This document shows positions 1 to 9,744 of a DNA stretch of 64,000 bases, piece after piece. The stretch spans positions 4,338,501 to 4,402,500 of the forward strand of contig NZ_CP082909.1 in assembly GCF_023822025.1 (NCBI RefSeq), written 5' to 3'. Numbering within the stretch: the first letter of the stretch is position 1; each line of letters starts with the position of its first letter. Origin of the DNA: Endozoicomonas sp. 4G (lineage in GTDB: Bacteria > Pseudomonadota > Gammaproteobacteria > Pseudomonadales > Endozoicomonadaceae). The notes below the pieces were generated by a model. The model worked only from the letters and a program-made list of their open reading frames with translations. It searched no databases and was not told the origin of the DNA. The position numbers and the translations under genes are program-made.

Positions 1-1707
1 TCTGTTATGTTCAGTAATAAAAGAATATTCACCATGAGCTCCAAACTTAATAATTTTTGTTAAATCCCCATTCTTATTGTACGGATGCGGTATACCAAAA
101 CCGTACCTATCATAAACATCTCTGGCAAATTTATTGAGCATTTGTATTGTTAAAAATTTTGATGGAAATATTTCACTTCCTAGTGACTTCCGCACTTCTT
201 CAAATATCTGACAAATATAATTCATTAACTTTACTTTCTGTTGGTGATCTAATCCTGAATAAAAAACGTGACCCAGGTCATCAGAAACCAAAAGTTCATT
301 ACTCGTTAACTGGTTCAGAAATTCGTTTCTGAATTTTTTCAAACCGGTTTCGCTCTCAAACTCATCCCTTTGAATAGCCAGTGTTTTAACAATTCTTGTT
401 ACCTCAACGTAATCTTCAATTCCCTGAGATTTTGCCAATTCAGCCACTTCTGAAATAAGGTGGTGAAGAGAGATACTGCCGTTTAAAAATTTAAACCATT
501 TCGGATAAAATTCACTTAACGCATGTTTATCTGATATAAAACTTTGAGTTAACAGATTATAAAGTGCCGGGAAATTATAGTAGCTATTAATGCGGAAATA
601 ATCTCCTCCCTGCCTTTCATTTGAATCCAGAGTTTTGAACCATTCAAATACACCGATTGGTGAAGCATCAGCCTCTTGTATACCAAGCTCGTCTTTCGTG
701 TCTTGTAGTATTTCGGAAACCAGTTTTTCAGTCGATTCCCGCTCAAGTAAACGGGATTCACGATCGAGACATTCTCCGCATTTATTGTGGGCGACTACCG
801 TTTTTATCTTACAAACCTGACAGAACCCACTGTTTGCTGATCCACCTGACCCATCATCTCCGCCACTTTCTCTACCACTCTCCCTGCCACTACCGCTGCC
901 TTGATTTTGACGACCAGACCCTCCTTGAAACTGAGTAGGCGAAGCCTTATTAAGATCGCCTTTTTGACTTCCAGCCTGACCAGTTCCGGTTCCTCCAGGA
1001 TGACCGATCCCGGTCGGGACCTGGCCCGGAAAGACGGACACGCTGCGTAATGGTTTGGGACTTAAAATAAACTCTTGCTGGGCATAATGACCGTAGTCTT
1101 CGGTTTGTAGCGGTTGTGGCGGGTTGCTGTTCAGGTAATGATCAAATACCGCTTCCGGGTTATCGGGATTTCTGGACAATGCCAGAAAAAACCCCGAATT
1201 CCTTTCCAGATTTGCAGCGCTTATCTTATTCCAAAGTTCCTGCGAAATAATGACGGTCTGCTCATTCCAACCCTGCTTGATGGTGAGCACAATCCGGGTA
1301 TCCCAAATCTGTTTTTTTACGGTCTGGCCGTCAGGGCCAGGCAGCAGGATCACGCTGCTGAACAGCTCACTCATCCATTCAAAGAAGTATAAAGGCCTCA
1401 TTCCACTGCCCGGCCTTTTCTTGAGTAAATCGTCTAAATCATCGTTACTGCCAAAACTGCCACCACCGGAGCTTATGAATGGTTCGCCGTTATCCGCAGT
1501 ACCCGAGGCTCCGGGTATTGCAAAAGGCCCGCTGAAACGGCTGCTGTCGCCAGAATGATCAGACCCATTGTTTACAGCCTGTTTTTCCCAACCCGCCCAG
1601 CTCACCAGGCTGCTATAAGCAGCACAGTGACCAGCAAGCGGCAAAGTCACAAACGAGATGAATAAAAAAAACAGCTGACCGATAGTCAGGAGCCTTGTTG
1701 CTTTCAT
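1..1707 (-). CDS. Secreted paralogue family, copy 1 (C-terminus cut by window edge)
   Basis: Open from the ATG at 1707 to the left edge (569 codons). Three anchors are in one frame: the start, the FEWFKTL motif near 640-648 and a methionine codon at 141. It opens with MKATRLLTIGQLFFLF, a typical Sec signal peptide, then a Gly/Ser linker, a CxxC...CxxC knuckle (CQIC then CGEC) and the long C-terminal region shared by its neighbours. Unlike copies 2 and 4 it keeps the full middle module (about 1039-1351) with the KKQIWDTRIVL and NPDNPEAVFDHY segments. Function unknown. A secreted or periplasmic role is inferred only from the signal peptide. I do not recognise the family. Confidence 0.8.
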   Translation of the reverse strand, partial: MKATRLLTIGQLFFLFISFVTLPLAGHCAAYSSLVSWAGWEKQAVNNGSDHSGDSSRFSGPFAIPGASGTADNGEPFISSGGGSFGSNDDLDDLLKKRPGSGMRPLYFFEWMSELFSSVILLPGPDGQTVKKQIWDTRIVLTIKQGWNEQTVIISQELWNKISAANLERNSGFFLALSRNPDNPEAVFDHYLNSNPPQPLQTEDYGHYAQQEFILSPKPLRSVSVFPGQVPTGIGHPGGTGTGQAGSQKGDLNKASPTQFQGGSGRQNQGSGSGRESGRESGGDDGSGGSANSGFCQVCKIKTVVAHNKCGECLDRESRLLERESTEKLVSEILQDTKDELGIQEADASPIGVFEWFKTLDSNERQGGDYFRINSYYNFPALYNLLTQSFISDKHALSEFYPKWFKFLNGSISLHHLISEVAELAKSQGIEDYVEVTRIVKTLAIQRDEFESETGLKKFRNEFLNQLTSNELLVSDDLGHVFYSGLDHQQKVKLMNYICQIFEEVRKSLGSEIFPSKFLTIQMLNKFARDVYDRYGFGIPHPYNKNGDLTKIIKFGAHGEYSFITEHNR

Positions 1708-1830
1708 ACCTGAACTTGCCTAAAAGTTTTATCGACAAGAAATAAAAGTAGACATTATATTTGAAAATGTTTTATTTATTTCTGGTATTCGAAACGGTCG
1801 CACCCGCACAACCAGCCTGCCAAAGACTTG
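1708..1830 (-). promoter_or_regulatory. Conserved 123-bp spacer with promoter-like -10
   Basis: The spacer between copies 1 and 2 recurs, nearly identical and equally long, at 3790-3912 and 7714-7836, so each unit was duplicated with its upstream region. Read on the minus strand it has a perfect TATAAT at 1754-1759 in AT-rich DNA about 50 bp before the ATG at 1707. No good -35 box at 17 bp and no terminator hairpin are seen. Separate promoters per copy are an inference. Confidence 0.45.
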
Positions 1831-3789
1831 TTACTCTTGTGCCACGGCAGAGTCCAAAGTTACAGACTGTGATGTGCTTGTTTCTGATTGCTGGTGCTGA
1901 GGATGTGCGACCGCGTGTGTATCGGCTTGCGTTAACGGAGCAGGTTCGGGGTCTGATAGTTCATCAGATAGCTCATCAGATAGCTCCTCAGGAACCATAC
2001 CAAAAATCATAAACATACTATGTATAAATTTGTCTTTTTCTTCTGTTCCCTTCTCCTTCAGAAACTCAACAAGTACTTTACCGGCTGTTAAGGTGAATTT
2101 TTTAAAAAGCTCAAGTTGCGTACCGGGTATATCTTTCGCTAAACGAACATTCTCGGGGAACATATCACTTAAACGCTGTCCAAGCATTGATCTTATAAGA
2201 ACAAAAGCGGTAAGTATGGCTTCAACATCAGAATCATCTAAATTTTCATGGACAGTAATAGCTAATGCCTGCATATGAAGTGGTTGACTAATTATTCCCA
2301 GTAAATAAGGTTTGTTATATGGAGTAATAAAAGAATAATCACCACAACTCCCACAACCCCACATAAAGATCTCTCCTAACTCCTTATGATTAACGTCCGG
2401 ATCCGGCATACCAAAACCATACTTAGCATAAACATCTCTGGCAAATTGATTTAACACTGCTATTACTATAAATCTCGATGGCATTATTTCACTTTGTAGC
2501 GACCAACTCACTTTTGCAAACACTTGATAAATATAATTAATTAACGCTACTTTCTGTTGGCGACCTAACCCTGAATAAAAAACTTGCCCTGGGTTATCAG
2601 AAGCCAAAAAATCATTACTCATTAACTGGTTCAACAATTCGTTTCCGAATTCTTTCAAACCCGTTTCGTTCTCAAACTTATCCCTATAAACAGCAAGTAT
2701 TTTAACAATTCTTGTTACCTCAACATAATCTTCAATTCCCTGAGATTTTGCCAATTCACCAACGTCTGAAATAAGGTGGTAAAGAGAGATACTGCCGTTT
2801 AAAAATTTAACCCATTTCGGATAAAACTCACTTAGCGTATTTTGATTTGACGAAAAACTTTGAGTTAAAAGGTTATAAAGCGCCGGGAAATGATAGTGAT
2901 CATTAATATGAAAACATTGTTCTCTCTGACTTTCATTAGAATCCAGAGTTTTGAACCATTCAAATACGTGGATTGCTGAAGCATCAGCCTCTTGTGTGCC
3001 TGACTCAGGTACTTCTTCCCTGTCTTGCCCTATTGCATAAGGCTGTTCTTCGATCGGTTCCTGCTCAACAGCATGGGCTCCTGATACTGACATTTCCTCA
3101 TCTTGCCCTATTGCAGAAGACACTTCTTCAGTCGATTCCTGGTCAAGTTCACTGGATTCACGATCCAGGCATTCTTTGCATTTGTTATAAGCGAGTACAG
3201 TTTTACCACAAATCCAGCACGACCCGCTGTTTGCTGATCCACCTGACCCATCATCTCCGCCGCTTTCTCTGCCACTCTCTCTGCCACTACCACTGCCCTG
3301 ACTTTGACGACCATGGCCGCTTTGAAACTGAGTATTGGCAGGTGAGGTGAGGTCGGCTTGCCCTCCAGCCTGACTGGTTTTGCTTTTTCCAGAATGACCA
3401 ATCCCGGTGGGGACCTGACCTGGAAAAACGGACACGCTGCTGAACAGCTCACTCATCCATTCAAAGGAGTATAAAGGCCTCATCCCGCTGCCCGGCCTTT
3501 TCCTGAATAAATCGTCTAAATCGTCGCCAGTGCCAAAAACGCCACCACCAGAGCTTGTGAATGGTTCGCCCTTATCCGCGGTACCCGAGGCTCCGGGTAT
3601 TGCAAAAGGCCCGCTGAAACGGCTGCTGTCGTCAGAATAATCAGACCCATTGTTTACAGCCTGTTTTTCCCAACCCGCCCAGCTCACCAGGCTGGTATAA
3701 ACACCACAGTGACCAGCAAGCGGCAAAGTGACAGACGAGATGAATAAAAAAAACAGCTGACCCATAGTCAGGAACCTTGTTGCTTTCAT
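1831..3789 (-). CDS. Secreted paralogue family, copy 2 (652 aa)
   Basis: Intact. It starts MKATRFLTMGQLFFLF with a signal peptide ending near residue 28 (LAGHC). Residues 50-100 are Ser/Gly/Asp-rich, and residues 160-190 carry RES and GSG repeats. A putative metal knuckle CxxC-x9-CxxC lies at C191, C194, C204 and C207. An acidic linker (residues 210-275) leads to FEWFKTLDS near 285 and a long region that looks helical. The tail repeats ELSD three times, one more than copy 3. The middle module of copy 1 (104 codons) is missing, with an in-frame joint at a GCAGCGTG repeat. The product is predicted to be exported; function unknown. Copy 4 is its closest relative. Confidence 0.85.
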   Translation of the reverse strand: MKATRFLTMGQLFFLFISSVTLPLAGHCGVYTSLVSWAGWEKQAVNNGSDYSDDSSRFSGPFAIPGASGTADKGEPFTSSGGGVFGTGDDLDDLFRKRPGSGMRPLYSFEWMSELFSSVSVFPGQVPTGIGHSGKSKTSQAGGQADLTSPANTQFQSGHGRQSQGSGSGRESGRESGGDDGSGGSANSGSCWICGKTVLAYNKCKECLDRESSELDQESTEEVSSAIGQDEEMSVSGAHAVEQEPIEEQPYAIGQDREEVPESGTQEADASAIHVFEWFKTLDSNESQREQCFHINDHYHFPALYNLLTQSFSSNQNTLSEFYPKWVKFLNGSISLYHLISDVGELAKSQGIEDYVEVTRIVKILAVYRDKFENETGLKEFGNELLNQLMSNDFLASDNPGQVFYSGLGRQQKVALINYIYQVFAKVSWSLQSEIMPSRFIVIAVLNQFARDVYAKYGFGMPDPDVNHKELGEIFMWGCGSCGDYSFITPYNKPYLLGIISQPLHMQALAITVHENLDDSDVEAILTAFVLIRSMLGQRLSDMFPENVRLAKDIPGTQLELFKKFTLTAGKVLVEFLKEKGTEEKDKFIHSMFMIFGMVPEELSDELSDELSDPEPAPLTQADTHAVAHPQHQQSETSTSQSVTLDSAVAQE

Positions 3790-3912
3790 ATCTGAACTTG
3801 CCTAAAAGTTTTATCGACAAGAGATAAAAGTAGACATTATATTTGAAAATGTTTTATTTATTTCTGGTATTCGAAACGGTCGCACCCGCACAACCGGCCT
3901 GTCAAAGACTTG
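3790..3912 (-). promoter_or_regulatory. Second copy of the 123-bp intergenic spacer
   Basis: Near-identical to 1708-1830, with TATAAT on the minus strand at 3836-3841 upstream of copy 2. Confidence 0.4.
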
Positions 3913-5754
3913 TTACTCTTGTGCCATGGCAGAGTCCAAAGTTACAGACTGTGATGTGCTTGTTTCTGATTGCTGGTACTGGGAATGTGCGACCGCGTGT
4001 GTATCGGCTTGCGTTAACGGAGCAGGTTCGGGGTCTGATAGTTCATCAGATAGCTCCTCAGGAACCATACCAAAAATCATAAACATACTATGTATAAACT
4101 TGTCTTTTTCTTCTGCTCCCCTATCCTTCAGAAACTTAACAAGCTGTTCACTGGCTTTTAAGGTGAAGGTTTTTAAAAGCTCAAGTTGCTGACTGGGTAC
4201 ATGTTGCGCAAAACGAACATGTTCAGGGAACATATCACTTAAACGTTGTCCGAGCATTGATCTTATAAGAACACAAGCAACAAGCATAGCTTCAACATCT
4301 CTAAAATATAAATATTCATTAACAGTAACTTTTAATGCCAGAATATGAAGTGGTTGATTAATAACTCCACGTAAATAACGTATGTTACTTAGAGTAACAA
4401 AAGAATATTCACCAGTGTCCCACACAGGGACTTCTATTGAATTGCCATAACTACTATCGATATCCGGCATAGCAAAACCATACTTACCATAAACAGTTCT
4501 AGCAAATTGATTTAACATTCTTATTGTTATCAATCTCGATGGGAATTGTTCATATTCTAGCGGCAGACTCGCATCTTTAAATATCTCAAAAATATATTTA
4601 ATTAACAATGATCTCCGTGAGTAACCTATTTCTGAATAAACAATTTGACTCGGGTCATCAGAAGCCAAAAAATTATTATTCATTAACTGGTTCAGCAATT
4701 CGTTGCTAAATTGCTCTAAAGCGGCTTCGTTCTCAAACTCATAAAGAGCAAGTGCTTTAACAATTCTTGCTACCTCGACATAATCTTCAATCCCTTGAGA
4801 TTTTGCCAATTCACCCACTTCTGAAATAAGGTGGTAAAGAGACAGGCTACCGTTTAAAAATTTAACCCATTTCGGATAAAACTCACTTAGCGTATTTTTA
4901 TCTGAGATAAAACTTTTAGTTAAAAGTCTATAAAGTGCTGAGAGTTTATAGTAATCATTTCTGTGAAAACAATCTTCTCTCAACCTTTCATCTGAGTCCA
5001 AAGTTTTGAACCATTCAAATAGATGGATTGCTGAAGTGTCAGCTTCCCTGTCTTGCCCCATTGCAGAAGGGCGTTCTTCAGTCGATTCCTGCTCAAGTAC
5101 ACCGGATTCACGATCCAGACATTCTTTGCATTTATTATTAAAGACGAGTGCCGTTTTTTTCTTACAAATCTGGCATGGCCCACTGTTTGATGACCCACCT
5201 GCCCCATCATCTTCGTCACTATCACTGCCACCACCGCTGTCTTGATTTTGACGACCATTTTGACGACCATGGCTTCCTTGAAACTGAGTAGGCGGGGCGC
5301 TATCAAGATCGCCTCCCTGACTTCCAGCCTGACCCGTTCCTCCAGAATGGCCAATCCCGGTAGGAACCTGACCCGGAATAATGATGAACTGCTCATTCCA
5401 ACCCTGCATGATTTTGAGCACAATCCGGGTATCCCAAAAAGGCCTCATCCCACTGCCCGGTCTTCTCTTGAATAAATCGCCTAAATCGTCGCCACTGCTA
5501 AAACCGCCACCAGCAAAGCTTGTGAATGTTTCACTGTTATTCGCAGTACCCGAGGCTCCGGGCATCGCAAAAGGCCCACTGAAACGACTGCTGTCATCAG
5601 AATGATCAGACCCATTTTTTACAGCCTGTTTTTCCCAACCCGCCCAGCTCATCAGGCTGGTATAAACAGCACAGTGGCCGGCAAGCGGTAAAGTGACAGG
5701 CAAGGTAAATAAAAAAAACAGGCGAACCATAGTCAGAAGCCTTGCTGTTTTCAT
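3913..5754 (-). CDS. Secreted paralogue family, copy 3 (613 aa)
   Basis: The reading frame is open to 5799, but the ATG at 5754 (MKTARLLTMVRLFFLF) matches the family start and gives a proper signal peptide, so it is preferred. The middle module is trimmed twice relative to copy 1: RP joins directly to FWDTRIVL, and NEQFIII joins to PGQVPTGIG. The knuckle is CQIC...CKEC with eleven residues between pairs. The C-terminal region diverges from copies 2 and 4 but resembles copy 5. The tail (TSTSQSVTLDSAMAQE) is shared with copies 2 and 5. The 51-bp gap upstream is shorter than the usual 123 bp, so the copy 3/4 boundary was rearranged. Function unknown. Confidence 0.83.
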   Translation of the reverse strand: MKTARLLTMVRLFFLFTLPVTLPLAGHCAVYTSLMSWAGWEKQAVKNGSDHSDDSSRFSGPFAMPGASGTANNSETFTSFAGGGFSSGDDLGDLFKRRPGSGMRPFWDTRIVLKIMQGWNEQFIIIPGQVPTGIGHSGGTGQAGSQGGDLDSAPPTQFQGSHGRQNGRQNQDSGGGSDSDEDDGAGGSSNSGPCQICKKKTALVFNNKCKECLDRESGVLEQESTEERPSAMGQDREADTSAIHLFEWFKTLDSDERLREDCFHRNDYYKLSALYRLLTKSFISDKNTLSEFYPKWVKFLNGSLSLYHLISEVGELAKSQGIEDYVEVARIVKALALYEFENEAALEQFSNELLNQLMNNNFLASDDPSQIVYSEIGYSRRSLLIKYIFEIFKDASLPLEYEQFPSRLITIRMLNQFARTVYGKYGFAMPDIDSSYGNSIEVPVWDTGEYSFVTLSNIRYLRGVINQPLHILALKVTVNEYLYFRDVEAMLVACVLIRSMLGQRLSDMFPEHVRFAQHVPSQQLELLKTFTLKASEQLVKFLKDRGAEEKDKFIHSMFMIFGMVPEELSDELSDPEPAPLTQADTHAVAHSQYQQSETSTSQSVTLDSAMAQE

Positions 5755-5805
5755 CTTCTGGTACCCTAGACCGCAGGGGCAAGCTGTAACCACACTCATC
5801 GATTA

Positions 5806-7713
5806 CTAAGGATGTTCGACCGGGTGTGCAGTGGCTTGCGTTAACGGAGCAGGTTCGGGGTCTGATAGTTCATCAGATAGCTCCTCAGGAACCATACCAA
5901 AAATCATAAACATACTATGTATAAATTTGTCTTTTTCTTCTGTTCCCTTCTCCTTCAGAAACTCAACCAGTACTTTACCGGCTGTTAAGGTGAATTTTTT
6001 TAAAAGCTCAAGTTGCGTACCGGGTATATCTTTCGCAAAACGAACATTCTCGGGGAACATATCACTCAAACGTTGTCCAAGCATTGATCTTATAAGAACA
6101 AAAGCAGTAAGTATGGCTTCAACATCACGAAAATATACATTTTGATCGATAGTAATATATAATGCCAGAGTATGAAGTGCTTGACTAATCATTCCCTGTA
6201 AATCAGGTTTGTTATTTGGAGTAATAAAAGAATAATTACCACAACTCCCACAGCCCCACATAAAGATCTCTGCTAACTCCTTATGATTAACGTCCGGATC
6301 CGGCATACCAAAACCATACTTAGCATAAATATCTCTGGCAAATTTATTTAACATTGATATTACTATAAATTCCGATGGCATTATTTCACTTTGTAGCGAC
6401 CGACTCACTATTTCAAACACTTGATAAATATAATTAATTAACGCTACTTTCTGTTGGCGACCTTACCCTGAATAAAAAACTTGCCCTGGGTTATCAGAAG
6501 CCAAAAAATCATTACTCATTAACTGGTTCAACAATTCGTTGCCGAATTCTTTCAAACCCGTTTCGTTCTCAAACTTATCCCTATAAACAGCAAGTATTTT
6601 AACAATTCTTGTTACCTCAACATAATCTTCAATCCCCTGAGATTTTGCCAATTCACCAACGTCTGAAATAAGGTGATAAAGAGAGATACTGCCGTTTAAA
6701 AATTTAACCCATTTCGGATAAAACTCACTTAGCGCATTTTGATTTGACGAAAAACTTTGAGTTAAAAGGTTATAAAGTGCCGGGAAATGATAGTGATCAT
6801 TAACATGAAAACATTGTTCTCTCTGACTTTCATTTGAATCCAGAGTTTTGAACCATTCAAATACGTGGATTGCTGAAGCATCAGCCTCTTGTGTGCCTGA
6901 CTCAGGTATTCCTTCCCTATCTTGCCCTATTGCATAAGGCTGTTCTTCGATCGGTTCCTGCTCAACAGCATGGGCTCCTGATACTGACATTTCCTCATCT
7001 TGCCCTATCGCAGAAGGCACTTCTTCAGTCGATTCCTGCTCAAGTTCACTGGATTCACGATCCAGGCATTCTTTGCATTTGTTATAAGCAAGTACAGGTT
7101 TCATCTTACAAATCTGGCATGACCCACTGTTTGCTGATCCACCTGACCCATCATCTCCGCCGCTTTCTCTGCTACTCTCTCTGCTACTCTCTCTGCTACT
7201 CTCTCTGCTACTCTCTCTGCCACTACCACTGCCCTGACTTTGACGACCATGGCCGCTTTGAAACTGAGTATTGGCAGGTGAGGTAAGGTCGGCTTGCCCT
7301 CCAGCCTGACTGGTTTTGCTTTTTCCAGAATGACCAATCCCGGTGGGGACCTGGCCCGGAAAAACGGACACGCTGCTGAACAGCTCACTCATCCATTCAA
7401 AGGAGTATAAAGGCCTCATCCCACTGCCCGGCCTTTTCCTGAATAAATCGTCTAAATCGTCGCCAGTGCCAAAAGCGCCACCACCAGAGCTTGTGAATGG
7501 TTCGCCCTTATCCGCGGTACCCGAGGCTCCGGGTATTGCAAAAGGCTCACTGAAACGACTGCTGTCGTCAGAATGATCAGATCCATTTTTTACAGCCTGT
7601 ATCCAGCTCACCAGGCTGGTATAAGCAGCACAATGACCAGCAAGCGGCAAAGTGATAGACAGGATAAATAAAAAAAACAGCTGACCCATAGTCAGGAGCC
7701 TTGTTGCTTTCAT
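5806..7713 (-). pseudogene. Secreted paralogue family, copy 4, broken by a nonsense codon
   Basis: Starts at 7713 and reads 416 codons to a stop at 6463-6465. The frame then stays open to 5806 (start 7713 and downstream methionine 6420 are in phase). Copy 2 has GGG TTA GGT CGC here and copy 4 has GGG TAA GGT CGC, a single T-to-A change turning Leu into stop. The remaining 204-codon C-terminal part looks undamaged, so the break may be recent. It also carries an expanded S-R-E-S repeat (four 12-bp units at 7166-7213) and has lost the usual TSTSQSVTLDS tail, ending in EHP. The truncated product would keep the signal peptide and the Cys knuckle but lose the last third. Confidence 0.82.
7166..7213. 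repeat. 12-bp tandem repeat coding S-R-E-S
   Basis: Four perfect copies of TCTCTGCTACTC, followed by a degenerate fifth. Copy 2 has only about two, with Gly instead of Ser. Unit length is a multiple of three, so copy-number change keeps the frame. Confidence 0.85.
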
Positions 7714-7836
7714 ACCTGGACTTGCCTAAAAGTTTTATCGACAAGAAATAAAAGTAGACTTTATATTTGAAAATGTTTTATTTATTTCAGGTATTCGAAA
7801 CGGTCGCACCCGCACAACCGTCCTGTCAAACATTTG
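7714..7836 (-). promoter_or_regulatory. Third copy of the 123-bp intergenic spacer
   Basis: Near-identical to 1708-1830. The -10-like hexamer here is TATAAA on the minus strand (7760-7765), one base from consensus. Confidence 0.38.
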
Positions 7837-9711
7837 TTACTCTTGTGCCATGGCAGAGTCCAAAGTTACAGATTGTGATGTGCTTGTTTCTGATTGCTGG
7901 TACTGGGAATGTGCGACCGCGTGTGTATCGGCTTGCGTTAACGGAGCAGGTTTGGGATCCGACAGTTCATCAGATAGCTCCTCAGGAACCATACCAAAAA
8001 TCATAAACATACTATGTATAAACTTGTTTTTTTCTTCTGCTCCCCTATCCTTCAAAAACTTAACAAGCTGTTTACGGGCTTCTAAGGTGAAGGTTTTTAA
8101 AATCTCAAATTGCCCACTGGGTACATATTGCGCAAAACGAACATTCTCAGGGAACATACCACTTAAACGTTGTCCGAGCATTGATCTTATAAGCGCACAA
8201 GCAACAAACATGGCTTCAACATCCCAAGAACATAAATATTCATCATCAGCAACGATTGATCCCAGAACATGAAGTGATTCGTCACCTTCATCACTTTCAT
8301 CACCTTCATCAATTAAATAATGTGCACTACTTGGAGTAATAAAAGAATATTCACCAACGCCCCACGCAGAGATTTCTGTTGAACTGAGAGTACTTCTAGA
8401 TATATTGGGCATACCAAAACCATACTTATTATAAACAGCTCCGGCAAAATGATTTAACATGCTTATTGTTATTAATCTGGATGGAACCAATTCACTTTCT
8501 AGCCGCCAGCCTATTCTTATAAACACCTGATAAATATAATCAATTAACATTGCTCTCTGTTGGCGACCTATTTCTGAATAAACAATTTGTTCCGGGTCAT
8601 CAGAAGCTAAAAAATTATTACTTATTAACTGGTTCGGCAATTCGTTGCTAAATTGATCCAAACCGGCTTGGTTCTCAAATTCATAAAGAGCAAGTGTTTT
8701 AACAATTCTTGTCACCTCCACATAGTCTTCAATCCCTTGAGATTTTGCCAATTCACCTACTTCTGAAATAAGACGGTAAAGAGACGAGCTACCCTTTAAA
8801 AATTTAATCCATTTCGGATAAAATTTACTTAGCGCATTTTTATCTGAGATAAAACTTTGAGTTAAAAGTCTATAAAGTGCTGAGAACTTATAGTAATCAT
8901 TTCTTTGAAAACAACCTTCTCTCAGCCTTTCATTTGATTCCAAAGTTTTGAACCATTCAAATAAACGGATTGCTGAAGTGTCAGCCTCTTGTGTGCCTGA
9001 CACCGATACTTCTTCCCAGTCTTGCTCTGTTGCAGAAGGGCATTTTTCAGTCGATTCCTGCTCAAGTACACTGGATTCACGATCCAGACATTCTTTGCAT
9101 TTATTATTAAAGACGAGTGCCGTTTTTTTCTTACAAATCTGGCATGACCCACTGTTTGATGACCCACCTGCCCCATCATCTCCGTTACTATCACTGCCAG
9201 CACCGCTGTCTTGATTTTGACGACCATTTTGACGACTATTTTGACGACCATAGCTTCCTTGAAACTGAGTAGGCGGGGCGCTATCAAGATCGCCTCCCTG
9301 ACTTCCAGCCTGACCCGTTTCTCCAGAATGGCTAATCCCGGTGGGAACCTGACCCGGAATAATGATGAACTGCTCATTCCAACCCTGCATGATTTTGAGC
9401 ACAATCCGGGTATCCCAAAAAGGCCTTATCCCACCGCCCGGCCTTTTCCTGAATAAATCGCCTAAATCATCGCCACTGCCAAAACCACCACCAGAGCTTG
9501 TGAATGTTTCGCCGTTATCCGCAGTACCCGAAGCTCCGGGTATTGCAAAAGGCCCACTGAAACGGCTGCTGTCGTCAGAATGATCAGACCCATTTTTTAC
9601 AGCCTGTTGATTGCGGTAAAAAATATCGACAAATGATGTTTTTTTAGCAGCACAGTGACCAGCAAGCGGCAAAGTGACAGTCAGGATAAATAAAAAAAAC
9701 AGGTGAACCAT
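7837..9711 (-). CDS. Secreted paralogue family, copy 5 (624 aa, displaced start)
   Basis: The family start codon has mutated: where others read ATG AAA GCA, this copy reads ATC AAA GCA (9733-9735). The next in-frame ATG, at 9711, gives MVHLFFLFILTVTLPLAGHC, still a plausible signal peptide eight residues shorter. Translation from it is unproven. The protein runs from HCAA directly into KKTSFVDIFYRN, a joint showing loss of the N-terminal module kept in copies 6 and 7. It has RQN repeats in the linker, the CQIC...CKEC knuckle and a private DEGDES duplication near 8275-8311. Otherwise it is closest to copy 3. Function unknown. Confidence 0.75.
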   Translation of the reverse strand: MVHLFFLFILTVTLPLAGHCAAKKTSFVDIFYRNQQAVKNGSDHSDDSSRFSGPFAIPGASGTADNGETFTSSGGGFGSGDDLGDLFRKRPGGGIRPFWDTRIVLKIMQGWNEQFIIIPGQVPTGISHSGETGQAGSQGGDLDSAPPTQFQGSYGRQNSRQNGRQNQDSGAGSDSNGDDGAGGSSNSGSCQICKKKTALVFNNKCKECLDRESSVLEQESTEKCPSATEQDWEEVSVSGTQEADTSAIRLFEWFKTLESNERLREGCFQRNDYYKFSALYRLLTQSFISDKNALSKFYPKWIKFLKGSSSLYRLISEVGELAKSQGIEDYVEVTRIVKTLALYEFENQAGLDQFSNELPNQLISNNFLASDDPEQIVYSEIGRQQRAMLIDYIYQVFIRIGWRLESELVPSRLITISMLNHFAGAVYNKYGFGMPNISRSTLSSTEISAWGVGEYSFITPSSAHYLIDEGDESDEGDESLHVLGSIVADDEYLCSWDVEAMFVACALIRSMLGQRLSGMFPENVRFAQYVPSGQFEILKTFTLEARKQLVKFLKDRGAEEKNKFIHSMFMIFGMVPEELSDELSDPKPAPLTQADTHAVAHSQYQQSETSTSQSVTLDSAMAQE

Positions 9712-9744
9712 AGTCAGGAGCCTTATTGCTTTGATGCCTGGAAA

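Noticed and set aside
2973..3350. Plus-strand frames opposite the secreted paralogues (also near 6870, 9362, 11007)
   Set aside because: They recur in each paralogue as antisense shadows of the low-complexity linker and have no RBS or known motif.
1831..3789. Lipoprotein signal in the secreted family (LAGHC)
   Set aside because: A lipobox needs Gly, Ala or Ser directly before Cys; here it is His, and copy 7 has Ser in place of Cys.
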